Below, piece after piece: positions 27,786 to 36,687 of a stretch of 64,000 bases of DNA. Source of the DNA: Halapricum desulfuricans. GTDB taxonomy: Archaea; Halobacteriota; Halobacteria; Halobacteriales; Haloarculaceae. The position numbers were made by a program, and so were the translations under genes. Numbering within the stretch: position 1 is the stretch's first letter; each line of letters begins with the position of its first letter. The stretch lies in assembly GCF_017094505.1 (NCBI RefSeq), contig NZ_CP064787.1:1860001-1924000 (forward strand), read 5' to 3'. Below the pieces are notes generated by a model. That model was not told the DNA's origin and ran no database searches. It was given only the letters and a program-made list of their open reading frames with translations.

Positions 27786-28316
27786 TCACTCCGCGAGCAA
27801 CGCCGCGAACTCCTCGCGGACCTTCTGGACCTTCGGCTCGACCTGCACCTGACAGTAGCCGTCTGCGGGGTTCTTGTCGTAGTAATCCTGGTGATACTCC
27901 TCGGCCTCGTAGAAGGTTTCGAGGGGTTCGACCTCGGTGACGATCGCGCCGTCGTAGACCTCCTCGTTCAGGCGCTCGAGGAACCCCTCGACCTGCCGGC
28001 GCTGCTCGTCGTCGTGATAGAGCACGATCGAGCGATACTGACTGCCGACGTCCGGCCCCTGTCGGTCCTTCGTCGTCGGGTCGTGCACCTTGAAGAAGAC
28101 CTCGAGCAGTTCGAGGTAGCTGATCTCCCCGGGGTCGTACTCGACCTGCACGACCTCGGCGTGGCCCGTCGAACCCGAACAGACCTTCTCGTATGAGGGG
28201 TTCGCCACGTCGCCGCCGGCGTAGCCCGAGGTCACCGATCGGACGCCTCCGAGTTCTTTCATCGCGGCCTCGATACACCAGAAGCAGCCGCCGCCAAGCG
28301 TCGCCGTTTCAGTCAT
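27786..28316 (-). CDS. msrA: Peptide methionine sulfoxide reductase A
   Basis: A 176-residue repair enzyme that reduces methionine-S-sulfoxide in proteins. It has the GGGCFWCIEA catalytic site with nucleophile Cys11. It also has the conserved SGYAGG, GHAEVVQV and GSQYRS segments. A resolving cysteine candidate lies in the C-terminal DGYCQVQ. Length is normal. No msrB is adjacent. Confidence 0.96.
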   Translation of the reverse strand: MTETATLGGGCFWCIEAAMKELGGVRSVTSGYAGGDVANPSYEKVCSGSTGHAEVVQVEYDPGEISYLELLEVFFKVHDPTTKDRQGPDVGSQYRSIVLYHDDEQRRQVEGFLERLNEEVYDGAIVTEVEPLETFYEAEEYHQDYYDKNPADGYCQVQVEPKVQKVREEFAALLAE

Positions 28317-28487
28317 GGCTTCGTGTTGGTGTTGCAGGGGTAAGTCCCCCGCGGTGGTGGCAATCGAGTTCGGCGATCTGCCAGCATCGTTCGCGATACG
28401 GTCGTCGATATCAGATCGGCGGACTTCGAACTGTCACGGCCGGCAGTGCGAGCCGGCGAATGTCGTGTGTACGTCCAGCCGACGCTT

Positions 28488-30230
28488 CTAGAGTTGCGTT
28501 TCGTTCAGGGCGAACAGTCCGTTGTCGCCGCCGCTGGGAACCATCGGGAAGACGTTTTCGGCGGGGTCGATGATCGCGTCGATCACGGCCGGCCCGTCGT
28601 GGGCCCGCGCTCGCTGGATCACGTCCTCGACGTCCTCATAGGATTCCACTCGGAACCCGCGGGCGCCGAACGCTTCCGCGAGCTTGTCGAACTCCGGCAC
28701 CCAGGGGTATTCGGAGGCCATCCGCCGGCCCTCGTAGAAGCCGTCCTGCCACTGGCGGACCATCCCGATCGCCTCGTTGTTCAGGACGACGTAGGTGATA
28801 TCGAGGTTCTCTCGGACTGCGACCGACAGCTCCTGTATCGTCATCAGGAAGGATCCGTCCCCGTCGAAGGCGACGACCTCCGTGTCCGGCGCGCCGATCT
28901 TCGCGCCGATGGCAGAGGGGACGCCGTAGCCCATCGTCCCCAGCCCGTTGCTGGAGACCCACGTCCGCGGGTACTCGTAGGTCCAGAACTGTGCGGCCCA
29001 CATCTGGTGTTGCCCGACGCCAGTCGTGACGATCGCGTCGTCGTCGGCCAGTTCGTCGAACGTCTCGACGACGTACTGGGGTTTGAGTGGCTCGTCGTCG
29101 GGGGTTTCGTAGTCAAGCGGGTACTCCTCGGTCCAGGTCTGACACTGCTCGCGCCACTGGTTCGCCTCGGGAACGTCCGTCATCGCGTCGTTTAATTGGT
29201 CGAGGACGCGCTTTGCATCACCCAGCAGGGGATAGTCCGCCTCGATGTTCTTGGAAATCTCGGCGGGATCGATCTCGACGTGGATGACCTCTGCGTCGGG
29301 CGCGAACGTCTCGACGCCGCCGGTCAGTCGGTCGTCGAACCGGGTGCCGACGCCCAGCAACACATCACAGTTCGTGACGGCCATGTTGGCCGCACCGGTC
29401 CCGTGCATCCCGGCCATTCCCAGCGACAGCTCGTCGGTCTCGGGAAAGCTCCCGAGTCCGGGCATCGTCGTGATGACGGGAATCTCGTACTTGCGGGCGA
29501 ACGCGCGCAGCTCGTCGGTCGCCTCTCCCTTGACCACGCCGCCACCGGCGAGAATCACGGGCCGATCCGCACGTTCAAGCGCGTCAGCGGCGGCCGTCAC
29601 GGTCCCGTCGTCGGCGGTCTCAGGCGGATCGTACGTGGTTGGTGTTTCGGGCTTGGCCGGCCGAGATTCGGTCTCACCGACCGTGGAGTCTTTCGGGAGG
29701 TCGACCAGCGTCGGGCCCTGGCGGCCCGCCCTCGAGAGCGCGAACGCCTCGCTGACGGTATCGCCGACGCTGTCGCTGTCGCCGGCGAAGTAGTTCTCTT
29801 TGGTGATCGGTCGGGTGATCCCAGTCGTATCCGTCTCCTGGAAGGCGTCGTTGCCGACGAAGTCCGTCTCGACCTGGCCGGTCAGCGCGATGATCGGGTC
29901 CGAGTCCATCGAGGCGTCGGCGATGCCCGTTATGAGGTTGGTCGCGCCGGGACCGGACGTCGCCGAGGCGACGCCGGGCTCGCCCGAGACGATTCCGTAG
30001 GCGTCCGCCGCGTGAGCCGCGCCCTGTTCGTGGACCATCGTGAAGTGACTGATCTCGGAATCGTACAGGGCGTCGTAGACGGGCATGATCGCGCCACCGG
30101 CGACGCCGAACATATCCTCGACGCCGGCCTGTTCGAGCGCGGCCACCACGGCTTCCGCACCTGTCGTTATCTGTCGCTGTCGTTCGCGCTGTGCTTGCTC
30201 GCTGTCTCTCACTTTCGTTCGCTCACTCAT
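28488..30230 (-). CDS. ilvB: Acetolactate synthase large subunit
   Basis: A 580-residue thiamine-diphosphate enzyme that condenses pyruvate for valine/leucine or with 2-oxobutyrate for isoleucine. Signatures are FGVAGGAIMPVYDAL with the catalytic-Glu region after it, and the C-terminal TPP/Mg motif FDGDGSFLM...NNEAIG. The ATG at 30230 overlaps the stop of a short upstream ORF in ATGA (see 30227-30331). A regulatory ilvN partner is not in the window, since proA and not ilvN lies next to it. Confidence 0.95.
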   Translation of the reverse strand: MSERTKVRDSEQAQRERQRQITTGAEAVVAALEQAGVEDMFGVAGGAIMPVYDALYDSEISHFTMVHEQGAAHAADAYGIVSGEPGVASATSGPGATNLITGIADASMDSDPIIALTGQVETDFVGNDAFQETDTTGITRPITKENYFAGDSDSVGDTVSEAFALSRAGRQGPTLVDLPKDSTVGETESRPAKPETPTTYDPPETADDGTVTAAADALERADRPVILAGGGVVKGEATDELRAFARKYEIPVITTMPGLGSFPETDELSLGMAGMHGTGAANMAVTNCDVLLGVGTRFDDRLTGGVETFAPDAEVIHVEIDPAEISKNIEADYPLLGDAKRVLDQLNDAMTDVPEANQWREQCQTWTEEYPLDYETPDDEPLKPQYVVETFDELADDDAIVTTGVGQHQMWAAQFWTYEYPRTWVSSNGLGTMGYGVPSAIGAKIGAPDTEVVAFDGDGSFLMTIQELSVAVRENLDITYVVLNNEAIGMVRQWQDGFYEGRRMASEYPWVPEFDKLAEAFGARGFRVESYEDVEDVIQRARAHDGPAVIDAIIDPAENVFPMVPSGGDNGLFALNETQL

Positions 30231-30331
30231 TTTTCTCCCCCGCTGTATGGGTCCCGTTCGTGGATGGGGGCGTCCCACGTGGGTGTCGTCGGTCCTCGCG
30301 TCGCGGATCGACTGTTCGACTCCTGTGCCAT
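30227..30331 (-). CDS. Putative 34-codon leader ORF translationally coupled to ilvB
   Basis: From the ATG at 30331 an ORF encodes MAQESNSRSATRGPTTPTWD plus 14 more residues and stops with a TGA that overlaps the ilvB ATG (ATGA). It is not enriched in Leu, Val or Ile codons, so classical attenuation by branched-chain starvation is not indicated. No Shine-Dalgarno is visible before it. It may still guide ribosomes to ilvB by termination-reinitiation. It could also be chance, as its only support is the exact stop-start overlap. Confidence 0.4.
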   Translation of the reverse strand: MAQESNSRSATRGPTTPTWDAPIHERDPYSGGEK

Positions 30332-30480
30332 CGAAACCGGACAAAGGGAGAGTACGGGGCCTACGCGGCCCCTACGAAAACAGGGCTGGACGCGACGCCA
30401 TCGAACCGCGATCCGGACACTGGCATCGGCCGCATTCGTCTGCCAGTATTTCGCCCGCCCTCAATAAGTATACCGGACAA
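30332..30480 (-). promoter_or_regulatory. ilvB promoter and leader with GC hairpin
   Basis: The best TATA-like sequence on the minus strand is TATACTTATTG around 30466-30476. This would start transcription about 200 bases before ilvB. The leader contains a perfect hairpin GGGGCC-GCGTA-GGCCCC at 30356-30372, 25 bases before the small ORF start, and a CCCACGTGGG palindrome within the ORF. The length and structure suggest post-transcriptional control, which is inference. Confidence 0.45.
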
Positions 30481-30540
30481 CTGCAGTGGAAACCGGCCGT
30501 TCGGCCGTGACGTCGATGCCATATGTCGCCGTGCTGTTAG

Positions 30541-30614
30541 AGTGATTGCTGCTGGTCTGTTCCGGCTCAACTGCACGAGTGCGGTTGGCCCGGTAGTTCG
30601 TCACAGCAGTCACG
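30541..30614. repeat. Dispersed palindromic repeat, copy 1 (3' of proA)
   Basis: About 74 bases beginning AGTGATTGCTG and ending ACAGCAGTCACG. The central part, TTCCGGCTC...TGCACGA...GTGCGGT, can fold (GCAC/GTGC). It shares extended blocks with the copies at 33658-33747 and 40430-40503. It directly follows the proA stop, so it may act in 3'-end formation of that transcript. Confidence 0.55.
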
Positions 30615-31958
30615 TCACTCGTCGCTGCGATGACCGGGCGTCCACTCGCCGTCGAAATTGACGTGGGTAAACGGTTTCGCGTCGTCGCCGGCGTAGGTGG
30701 CCACGAGCTGCCCGTCGCCCTCCAGGTAGTACTTGTAGGTCGTCAATCCAGCAAGCCCGACCGGACCGCGGGCGTGGATCTTGCCCGTCGAGATGCCGAC
30801 TTCCGCGCCCAGCCCGTAGCGGTAGCCGTCCGCGAAGCGGGTCGAGGCGTTGTGGAAGACGCTGGCGGCGTCGATCCCGGTCATGAACGTCTCGGCCGCC
30901 TCGCTGTCCTCGGTGACGATCGACTCGGTGTGTTTCGAGCCGTGCGTGTTGACGTGCTCGACGGCCTCGTAGACGTCCTCGACGACCTTGATCGACAGTT
31001 CGAGGTCGCCGTACTCGGTGTCCCAGTCGGCCTCGGTCGCGGGGTCGATATCGACGATTTCGCGGGTGTTCTCGTCGCCGCGCAACTCGACGTCCGCCCC
31101 CTCGTATCGCTCGACCATGTCGGGCAGGAACTGTTGGGCGACGGCCTCGCTGACCAGCAGCGTCTCGACGGCGTTACAGACCGCGGGGTACTGGACTTTC
31201 GCGTCGAAGGCGATATCCTCGGCCATCTCCAGGTCGGCCGCCTCGTCGACGTAGACGTGACAGATCCCCTCGGTGTGACCGAGAACGGGGATCTGGGTGT
31301 TGTCCTGAATGTAGGAGACGAACTCCGAGGAGCCACGCGGCATGAGCAGGTCGACCTTGTCGTCCATCGAAAGCAGTCGGTCGACCTCCTCGTGGGCCTC
31401 GATGAGCTGGGCCCACCCCTGCGGGATCGCGTCGACGGCCTCGGCCGTGGCCTCGACGATCGTCTCGTAGAGGATCCGGTTTGACTCGGCGGCCTCGCTG
31501 CCGCCCTTGAGGATGACGCTGTTGCCGGACTTCAGCGAGAGCGCGGCGATCTGGACTAACGCGTCGGGCCGGGACTCGAAGATCGTGCCGACGACGCCGA
31601 TCGGGACCGCGACCTTGTACAGCTCGAGGTCGTCGTCGAGTTCCCGGGCTTGCAGCGTCTCACCGAGCGGGTCGTCCTGCTCGGCGACGCTCTCGACCAT
31701 CTCCGCGATGGACTCGAGTTTGCCCGAATCGAGTTTGAGCCGGTCGACCAGCGCCTGGGTGTACTCGCCGCGTTCGAGCATCGCCTCGGCCTCCTCGACG
31801 TCCGCGGCGTTGGCTTCGAGGATAGCGTCTTCGCTGTCGCGGATCGCGTCGGCGATCGAGTTGAGCGCGGCGTTGCGCGTCGCCTCGTCGACGTTCGCCA
31901 GCCGGAGCGCCGCCTGCTGTGCCGCTGTCACCTGGGCCTCCGTGTCGTACTCACTCAT
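30615..31958 (-). CDS. proA: Gamma-glutamyl phosphate reductase
   Basis: A 447-residue aldehyde-dehydrogenase-fold enzyme, second step of proline synthesis: glutamyl phosphate plus NADPH to glutamate semialdehyde. It has the family sequences [31 protein letters not shown] and the catalytic-cysteine region [10 protein letters not shown]. The ATG at 31958 overlaps the proB stop by eight bases (ATGAGTGA), so translation is coupled. It is the last gene of proC-proB-proA. Confidence 0.96.
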   Translation of the reverse strand: MSEYDTEAQVTAAQQAALRLANVDEATRNAALNSIADAIRDSEDAILEANAADVEEAEAMLERGEYTQALVDRLKLDSGKLESIAEMVESVAEQDDPLGETLQARELDDDLELYKVAVPIGVVGTIFESRPDALVQIAALSLKSGNSVILKGGSEAAESNRILYETIVEATAEAVDAIPQGWAQLIEAHEEVDRLLSMDDKVDLLMPRGSSEFVSYIQDNTQIPVLGHTEGICHVYVDEAADLEMAEDIAFDAKVQYPAVCNAVETLLVSEAVAQQFLPDMVERYEGADVELRGDENTREIVDIDPATEADWDTEYGDLELSIKVVEDVYEAVEHVNTHGSKHTESIVTEDSEAAETFMTGIDAASVFHNASTRFADGYRYGLGAEVGISTGKIHARGPVGLAGLTTYKYYLEGDGQLVATYAGDDAKPFTHVNFDGEWTPGHRSDE

Positions 31959-32811
31959 CGTAGTCACCGTTTATAGGGACGAATAACGTGCCGACTGGTT
32001 TGGCTGTGGCGATTTTTTCCAGCACGTCTCGCTCGGTCGATCTGGCGATGATCGCCGGGATACCGTACTCGCTGACGTCCCGTGCACCCTGAACCTTCGT
32101 CTGGATGCCGCCGAATCCTGCCGTCGTCGTCTCCTCGATTATCTCCTGGACGGCGTCGTAGTTGTCCCCGACGGCCTCAATCAGCTCGGCGTCGGGATCG
32201 TCCTTCGGGTTGCCGGTGTAGACGCCGCCGACGTCGGTCAGCGTGACCAGCAGGTCGACCTCGATGCCGACCGCGATCGACGCCGAGATCATGTCGTTGT
32301 CGCCGATCTGGATCTCCTCGGTCGCGACCGCGTCGTTCTCGTTGACGATCGGGACGACGCCCCACTCGAACAGCGTCTCGACGGTGTTGCGGAAGTTGGT
32401 GAACCGCTCGGGGTTCTTCAGGTCGTGTTCGGTCAGAAGCAGTTGCGCGACCTGCTGGTCGTATCGATCGAAGCTCTGGGTGTAGTGGTGCATCAGGTGG
32501 CTCTGGCCGACCGTCGACAGCGCCTGTCCCTCCTCGACCGTGTCGCCGTCCTTGCCGAGCAGGCCCGTGCCCGCGCCGATCGCGCCGGAGGAAACCAGCA
32601 GGACGTCCTTCCCGCGCCGGCGCAGGTCCATGATGTCGCTGACGAGCTTGTCCAGTTTCACGCGATCGAGCTGTGAGTCGTCGTCTGTCAGGGAGTTCGT
32701 CCCGGCCTTGACGACGACGCGCTGTGCGTCCGCGGCCAGCTGTCGGGCGTGCTCGACTGCCTCTGCGTCGACCTGTTCGATCTCCCCGGGTCGCTCGATT
32801 TCGTCACTCAT
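31951..32811 (-). CDS. proB: Glutamate 5-kinase (without PUA domain)
   Basis: A 286-residue amino-acid kinase: [11 protein letters not shown] (phosphate-binding Lys), [33 protein letters not shown], and [11 protein letters not shown] with the late [12 protein letters not shown]. It lacks the C-terminal PUA domain found in many bacterial ProB proteins, which is a known short form. It shares an eight-base overlap with both proC upstream and proA downstream. Confidence 0.96.
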   Translation of the reverse strand: MSDEIERPGEIEQVDAEAVEHARQLAADAQRVVVKAGTNSLTDDDSQLDRVKLDKLVSDIMDLRRRGKDVLLVSSGAIGAGTGLLGKDGDTVEEGQALSTVGQSHLMHHYTQSFDRYDQQVAQLLLTEHDLKNPERFTNFRNTVETLFEWGVVPIVNENDAVATEEIQIGDNDMISASIAVGIEVDLLVTLTDVGGVYTGNPKDDPDAELIEAVGDNYDAVQEIIEETTTAGFGGIQTKVQGARDVSEYGIPAIIARSTERDVLEKIATAKPVGTLFVPINGDYDE

Positions 32812-33580
32812 CGTCGAACGCCTCCGCGATCTCGGCGGAGCGTCGCTCGGCCGCCCCGACGGCCTCGACGATCCGGTCTTCGACGTCGCTGTCCCACAGG
32901 ACTTCCATGCCCTCGATCGTCGTCCCGTTGGGCGAACAGACGGCGTCGATCAGTTCGTCGACGCTGCGCTCGTCCCGGAGGACCGTTTCGGCCGCGCCTT
33001 TGAACGTCTGAGCGGCCAGCGTCTCCGCCTGTTCGGGATCGAGACCGCCCTCCATGCCGGCCGCTTTCATCGCGCCGATGAGATAGAAGACGAAGGCCGG
33101 ACCGCTCCCGTTGACAGCCGTCGAGACGTCCATCAACGCCTCGTCGATCACGGCGTACTCCCCGACAGTCGCAAGCAGTTCGCGGACGTCCTCGGAGAGT
33201 CCATCGCGGGTAACGGCGGCCGCCATGTCGCCGGTCTCGGCGGCGAGGTTCGGCATGACCCGGACGACCGTCGCGTCCGTGCGGTCGGCGACGAACGACC
33301 GCGAGACGCCCGCCGCGACCGTGACGAGCGTCTGGTCGGCCGACAGATCCAGTTCGTCGAGTACCGTCGCGACCACGTCCGGCTTGACCGCGAGAACGAC
33401 CACGTCGCTCTCTCCCGCGGCCGCAAGGTCCGTCGTCGTTGTCGTGCTGTACGCTTCGACCGCTTCGAGCGCGTCGGGGTCGGCGTCGATCGCCGTCACC
33501 CGATGCTGGCCGCTCCGGGCGAACCCTTTCACCAGAGCGCTGCCCATGTTTCCACAGCCGATGACGCTGACGTCTACCAT
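32804..33580 (-). CDS. proC: Pyrroline-5-carboxylate reductase
   Basis: A 258-residue NADPH enzyme for the last step of proline synthesis. The Rossmann start is [16 protein letters not shown]. The family end motif is [22 protein letters not shown], followed by [11 protein letters not shown]. The ATG at 33580 was chosen because the Rossmann strand follows at once. It heads the tightly overlapped operon proC-proB-proA, an order that makes the whole pathway from glutamate one transcript. Confidence 0.96.
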   Translation of the reverse strand: MVDVSVIGCGNMGSALVKGFARSGQHRVTAIDADPDALEAVEAYSTTTTTDLAAAGESDVVVLAVKPDVVATVLDELDLSADQTLVTVAAGVSRSFVADRTDATVVRVMPNLAAETGDMAAAVTRDGLSEDVRELLATVGEYAVIDEALMDVSTAVNGSGPAFVFYLIGAMKAAGMEGGLDPEQAETLAAQTFKGAAETVLRDERSVDELIDAVCSPNGTTIEGMEVLWDSDVEDRIVEAVGAAERRSAEIAEAFDDE

Positions 33581-33891
33581 CTTGCCCGAGTAGAGTGTAC
33601 TGGGCGACATACCAACTGCGATTTCGCCCGAGACGATCGCCCGCCGTCGTCTGTCAAAGTGACCGTTGTACGTCTGTCCCGGGTCGACTCGACAGCGTTG
33701 CCGACGCCGTCGTGCGGTTGCACCGGTACATCGTTACAATGGTCACTATCAGTGCGGGAGGGATTAATATGACAAATTGTTCATATTTGGGGCCAAATAT
33801 CGTATTGCCGATAGGGCCATCTTTCTGATACCACGCTGTCTCTTCGGTCTGCGCGCTTGGGCCGGACGGTCGGGTCGGCTCCGTCAGGCGA
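33581..33891. other. Intergenic region between tyrS and proC: promoter, palindromic repeat, 8-bp dyad
   Basis: No convincing gene. It contains the proC promoter zone next to 33580. It also holds the 90-bp palindromic repeat copy (33658-33747) and a perfect dyad ATATTTGG-GG-CCAAATAT at 33783-33800. A 19-codon ORF (33771-33830) with GGGAGG seven bases upstream spans that dyad, but is too short to trust. The dyad looks like an operator, though no gene start lies immediately beside it. Confidence 0.5.
33658..33747. repeat. Dispersed palindromic repeat, copy 2
   Basis: A 90-bp element with near-perfect terminal inverted repeats: AGTGACCGTTGTA at the left and TACAATGGTCACT at the right (12 of 13 complementary). 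The interior CCCGGGTCGACTCG and GTGCGGTTGCACCGGTACA are shared in part with the copy at 40430-40503. It lies between tyrS and proC and encodes nothing. Confidence 0.65.
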
Positions 33892-34947
33892 TCACTGCGC
33901 GCTCGTTTCGTCGCCGTATTTCTCGGGATACGCGTCCGCCAGCAACTGCGGGTCGTCGTTCAGTCGGGTTCGGATCGGGTCGATCACGTCGGAGATGTAC
34001 TCGCCCGCGGCGTTTTTCAGATCCTGTGGGTGCAGTTCCTCCTCGAGGAAGTCCGTTTCGAGTTGCTCGTAACTGTCGTAGACGAGATCGCCGCCGTATT
34101 TCTCGGGGCGCTCGACGACGAACGACTCGTCGTGTTCGTCGAGAATCGGGAACACGAGGTGCTGGACGTACTCCAGGACGCCGTTGTCCTCGCGTTCGCC
34201 CATCGGGCAGTAGGCGTCGTTCAGTTTTTCCGCGACCACATCGGGCGAGTCGTTGAGGTTGACCTTCGAGGACTCCTCGGAGGCGCTCATCTTCCCGCCC
34301 GACAGGCCCGACAGCAGCGGGGCGAACAGACAGATCGGCGCGTCACCGCCGTGGTCGGGCAGGATCTCGCGGGAGAGCATGTAGATGCCGCGCTGGTCGA
34401 CCCCGCCGTAGGCGATGTCGGCGTCCAGCGCGTCCACGTCGAGCGTCTGCATCAGCGGGTACAGCAGCCCGCCGAGTTTCGGCGAGTCGGACTCGCGGAC
34501 GACTTCGCTTGCGGCGCGCTGGGCGCGCGAGATCGTCGTCTCGGCGGCCATCCGAAGCAGCTCCAGCGAGTACTCCTCGTCGAGTTCGAAATCGCGCCCG
34601 CGGACGAACGCAACGCCCTCGGGATCGGCTCCGGCGGCGTCGATCATCGCTCGGATCGTCTCCTCGTAGTACGCCGCACGCGCGTCGAGCAGATCGAACG
34701 GGCTCTTCTCGTCGTCGAGGTGGGCGTGCAGATCGGCGATCAGGACCGTCACGTCCAGTCCCGCATCGAGGAAGTCGGCGAGTTTGCGCATCGTCGTGAA
34801 GTGTCCGATGTGCATCTCGCCGGTCGGGGCGTAGCCGATGTAGGCCCGGGGTTCGTCGCGTTCGTCCAGCAGCGTCCGCAACTCCTCCTCCGTGACGACC
34901 TCCTGAGTGTGGCGGGTCGTCAACTCGAGTCGCTCGTCGACGTTCAT
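33892..34947 (-). CDS. tyrS: Tyrosyl-tRNA synthetase
   Basis: A 351-residue class I aminoacyl-tRNA synthetase of archaeal type. It has the HIGH motif in GEMHIGHFT and the KMSKS-equivalent KMSAS in GLSGGKMSASEES. Tyrosine-binding residues lie in YIGYAPTG and in YPLMQTLDVDAL. The ATG at 34947 gives the family N-terminus (MNVDERLELTTR); the longer frame adds Arg-rich non-family residues. Confidence 0.97.
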   Translation of the reverse strand: MNVDERLELTTRHTQEVVTEEELRTLLDERDEPRAYIGYAPTGEMHIGHFTTMRKLADFLDAGLDVTVLIADLHAHLDDEKSPFDLLDARAAYYEETIRAMIDAAGADPEGVAFVRGRDFELDEEYSLELLRMAAETTISRAQRAASEVVRESDSPKLGGLLYPLMQTLDVDALDADIAYGGVDQRGIYMLSREILPDHGGDAPICLFAPLLSGLSGGKMSASEESSKVNLNDSPDVVAEKLNDAYCPMGEREDNGVLEYVQHLVFPILDEHDESFVVERPEKYGGDLVYDSYEQLETDFLEEELHPQDLKNAAGEYISDVIDPIRTRLNDDPQLLADAYPEKYGDETSAQ

Positions 34948-35091
34948 ACAGATGGTAGCCGCCGGGGGCGACAAAACCGTTGTTACTCGGTCCGAACGTC
35001 GATGGATCGACGACAGTCGTCGCCGGGGTCGCACCCCTGTTTCGGCCACGAAGCCGTCGGCGTCGTCGAGACCCGGGCGAACAGTCAGGGA

Positions 35092-35156
35092 TTAGCGTAG
35101 CCGATCGGGAGACCGGATCATCGTTCCCGGGCGAAATCTATGGGTTTCTACGCTAA
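35092..35156. repeat. Inverted repeat TTAGCGTAG / CTACGCTAA flanking a 47-bp spacer
   Basis: TTAGCGTAG at 35092-35100 is exactly complementary to CTACGCTAA at 35148-35156. A CCCGGGCGAA direct repeat runs from just before the first arm to inside the spacer. It lies in the intergenic region between the divergent tyrS and the 35196 gene. It could be a regulator site or a transcript hairpin. Confidence 0.45.
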
Positions 35157-35195
35157 CCCCCGAGTACAAGCCGTTCCAGTCCCGAAAACCGACGA

Positions 35196-35648
35196 ATGTA
35201 CACCGGCAAGACGGAGAAGCCCTGCTGTCTGTGCGGGGAGCCGGAGACGGCCGCCCGGATCGACATCCCACCGCGGGCGCTCCAGCTGTGCAAGCACAGC
35301 GACCCCATTGCCTGGCAGGATATCGTCGGTGAAGTCTCGCTGTATCTGTGTGAGGACGACTGGGAACTTCTCGAGGAACTCGTACTGGAGATCGGCGTGC
35401 TCCCGCTCTCGCGGTGCAACGCCGCGCGGGCGAGTTTCGACCTCCGGGAGGACTTCGAGGCCCTGCTGAACGACGTTCGGGACGAACCCGACCACCAGCC
35501 CCTCGAGGCCGAAATGCGTGCCGACGCCGAAGCCGCGGTCGACGCCGCCCGGCGTGGTGAGAACGTCGGCCCGCAGCGACTCGTCCAGGCCCGGATCGTC
35601 CGGTGGGCGCTCGACGAACTCGACGCCGCCCGTGCTGACAGTGACTGA
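35196..35648 (+). CDS. Unknown zinc-ribbon-like protein
   Basis: A 150-residue acidic protein whose N-terminus carries CCLCGEP (a C-x2-C knuckle) and a later paired CKHSD and LYLCEDD, enough for one zinc site. The rest is helical, with a Glu/Leu-rich middle and a C-terminal ENVGPQRLVQARIVRWALDEL. I do not recognise the family. Its 3' flank consists of the 37-bp repeats. Confidence 0.7.
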   Translation: MYTGKTEKPCCLCGEPETAARIDIPPRALQLCKHSDPIAWQDIVGEVSLYLCEDDWELLEELVLEIGVLPLSRCNAARASFDLREDFEALLNDVRDEPDHQPLEAEMRADAEAAVDAARRGENVGPQRLVQARIVRWALDELDAARADSD

Positions 35649-35653
35649 TCGTC

Positions 35654-35771
35654 GACATCGCGGTGTTTGACACAGAGGGATGTCCCGTTCGACAGCGCGG
35701 TGTCTGACACACCGGAATATCCCGTTCGACAGCGCGGTGTCTGACACACCGGAACGTTTTTTGTCCCGTTC
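35654..35771. repeat. Three tandem copies of a ~37-bp unit with internal dyad
   Basis: Units at 35654-35690 (diverged), 35691-35727 and 35728-35771 (with a T-rich insertion). Each has the form GACAGCGCGGTGTCTGACAC-ACCGGAA...CCCGTTC, split here for display. Each good copy carries the hairpin GGTGT-CTGAC-ACACC. The last copy contains GTTTTTTG, about 25-30 bases before the next gene start, so the array covers the promoter of the 35793 gene and the 3' end of the 35196 gene. Confidence 0.8.
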
Positions 35772-35792
35772 GGGGTGTGTTGAGACGTGTCC

Positions 35793-36563
35793 ATGGACGA
35801 CTCGTCGGAGGACGAGCCGTTGTTCGACCCTCGGATTACGAGCTACAACTGGATGGCCGGCGTCGTCGGGGGCGTGTTGACGTTCATTGTGGGCTACCTT
35901 GCGATGGTCGTCGTCGCGCTGGTGCCCGACGGCCTTCCGGAAGGGGCCGAGGTGCAGGGCGTCCTCGCGGAGATCGGTCGAGCCTTCTACGCCGCGCACA
36001 ACGTGGCCCTGGAAGCCCGGACGCTCACAGACGACGTCTCGATTATCGATGGGGAGTACCTGTCCGAGGTCAACGGGACGATCGACTTTTCGAATATGCG
36101 GGAAAACGAGACGGTGATCATCGACACGGAGAGCCCGCAGGTCCTGTCGATCCCCGGTGAAGTCAATCCCGATCTGATCTTTCAGATCGACCTCGATCAG
36201 GCCCAGCAGCCGATCCAGCACGCTCAGGACAAGCCGGAACTGCTGTACTATCTCCTTCCGATCGTCGCGCTCGTCGCTGCCGGCGCAGTGCTTGCCGCTC
36301 TCACGCTCGGTGAGACCGCCTCGATACACGAGGCCGTACTGCCGGCGATCGGGCTCTCGGCCGGCTACACCGCGGCCGCAATGGTCGGAACCGTCCTCGT
36401 CGGTCTCGAACTTGCCGACGGTGCGATTCTGGTCGCCCCGAGTCTCGTCCAGACGGTCGTGTTCGCGCTGGCGTACAGTCTCCTGTGTGGACTCGTCGGA
36501 GGGTACCTGATCGGGTTCTGGCGCGTCAGGAGTGCGTCCCCTCGAGCGCCGACCGATCAGTGA
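35793..36563 (+). CDS. Membrane protein of unknown function
   Basis: A 256-residue protein with one helix near residues 20-42 and an extracytoplasmic acidic segment of about 100 residues (FYAAHNVALEARTL, VLSIPGEVNPDLIF). A cluster of four hydrophobic helices follows to the C-terminus. The ATG at 35793 is preferred over the GTG two codons earlier, but either is possible. The T-rich promoter candidate is inside the upstream 37-bp repeat array. I can assign no family function. Confidence 0.75.
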   Translation: MDDSSEDEPLFDPRITSYNWMAGVVGGVLTFIVGYLAMVVVALVPDGLPEGAEVQGVLAEIGRAFYAAHNVALEARTLTDDVSIIDGEYLSEVNGTIDFSNMRENETVIIDTESPQVLSIPGEVNPDLIFQIDLDQAQQPIQHAQDKPELLYYLLPIVALVAAGAVLAALTLGETASIHEAVLPAIGLSAGYTAAAMVGTVLVGLELADGAILVAPSLVQTVVFALAYSLLCGLVGGYLIGFWRVRSASPRAPTDQ

Positions 36564-36687
36564 TCGCCACCGAGCCTGTGTCGACGTACCGTTCCGGTCG
36601 TCCTCTAGCGGCGTCTGAGAGCGAGCCCAGCGAGGCCGCACCTTCCTCGAGCGGTGGGCTTTTGCTGAGTCCGCCCGCAGACTGGCT

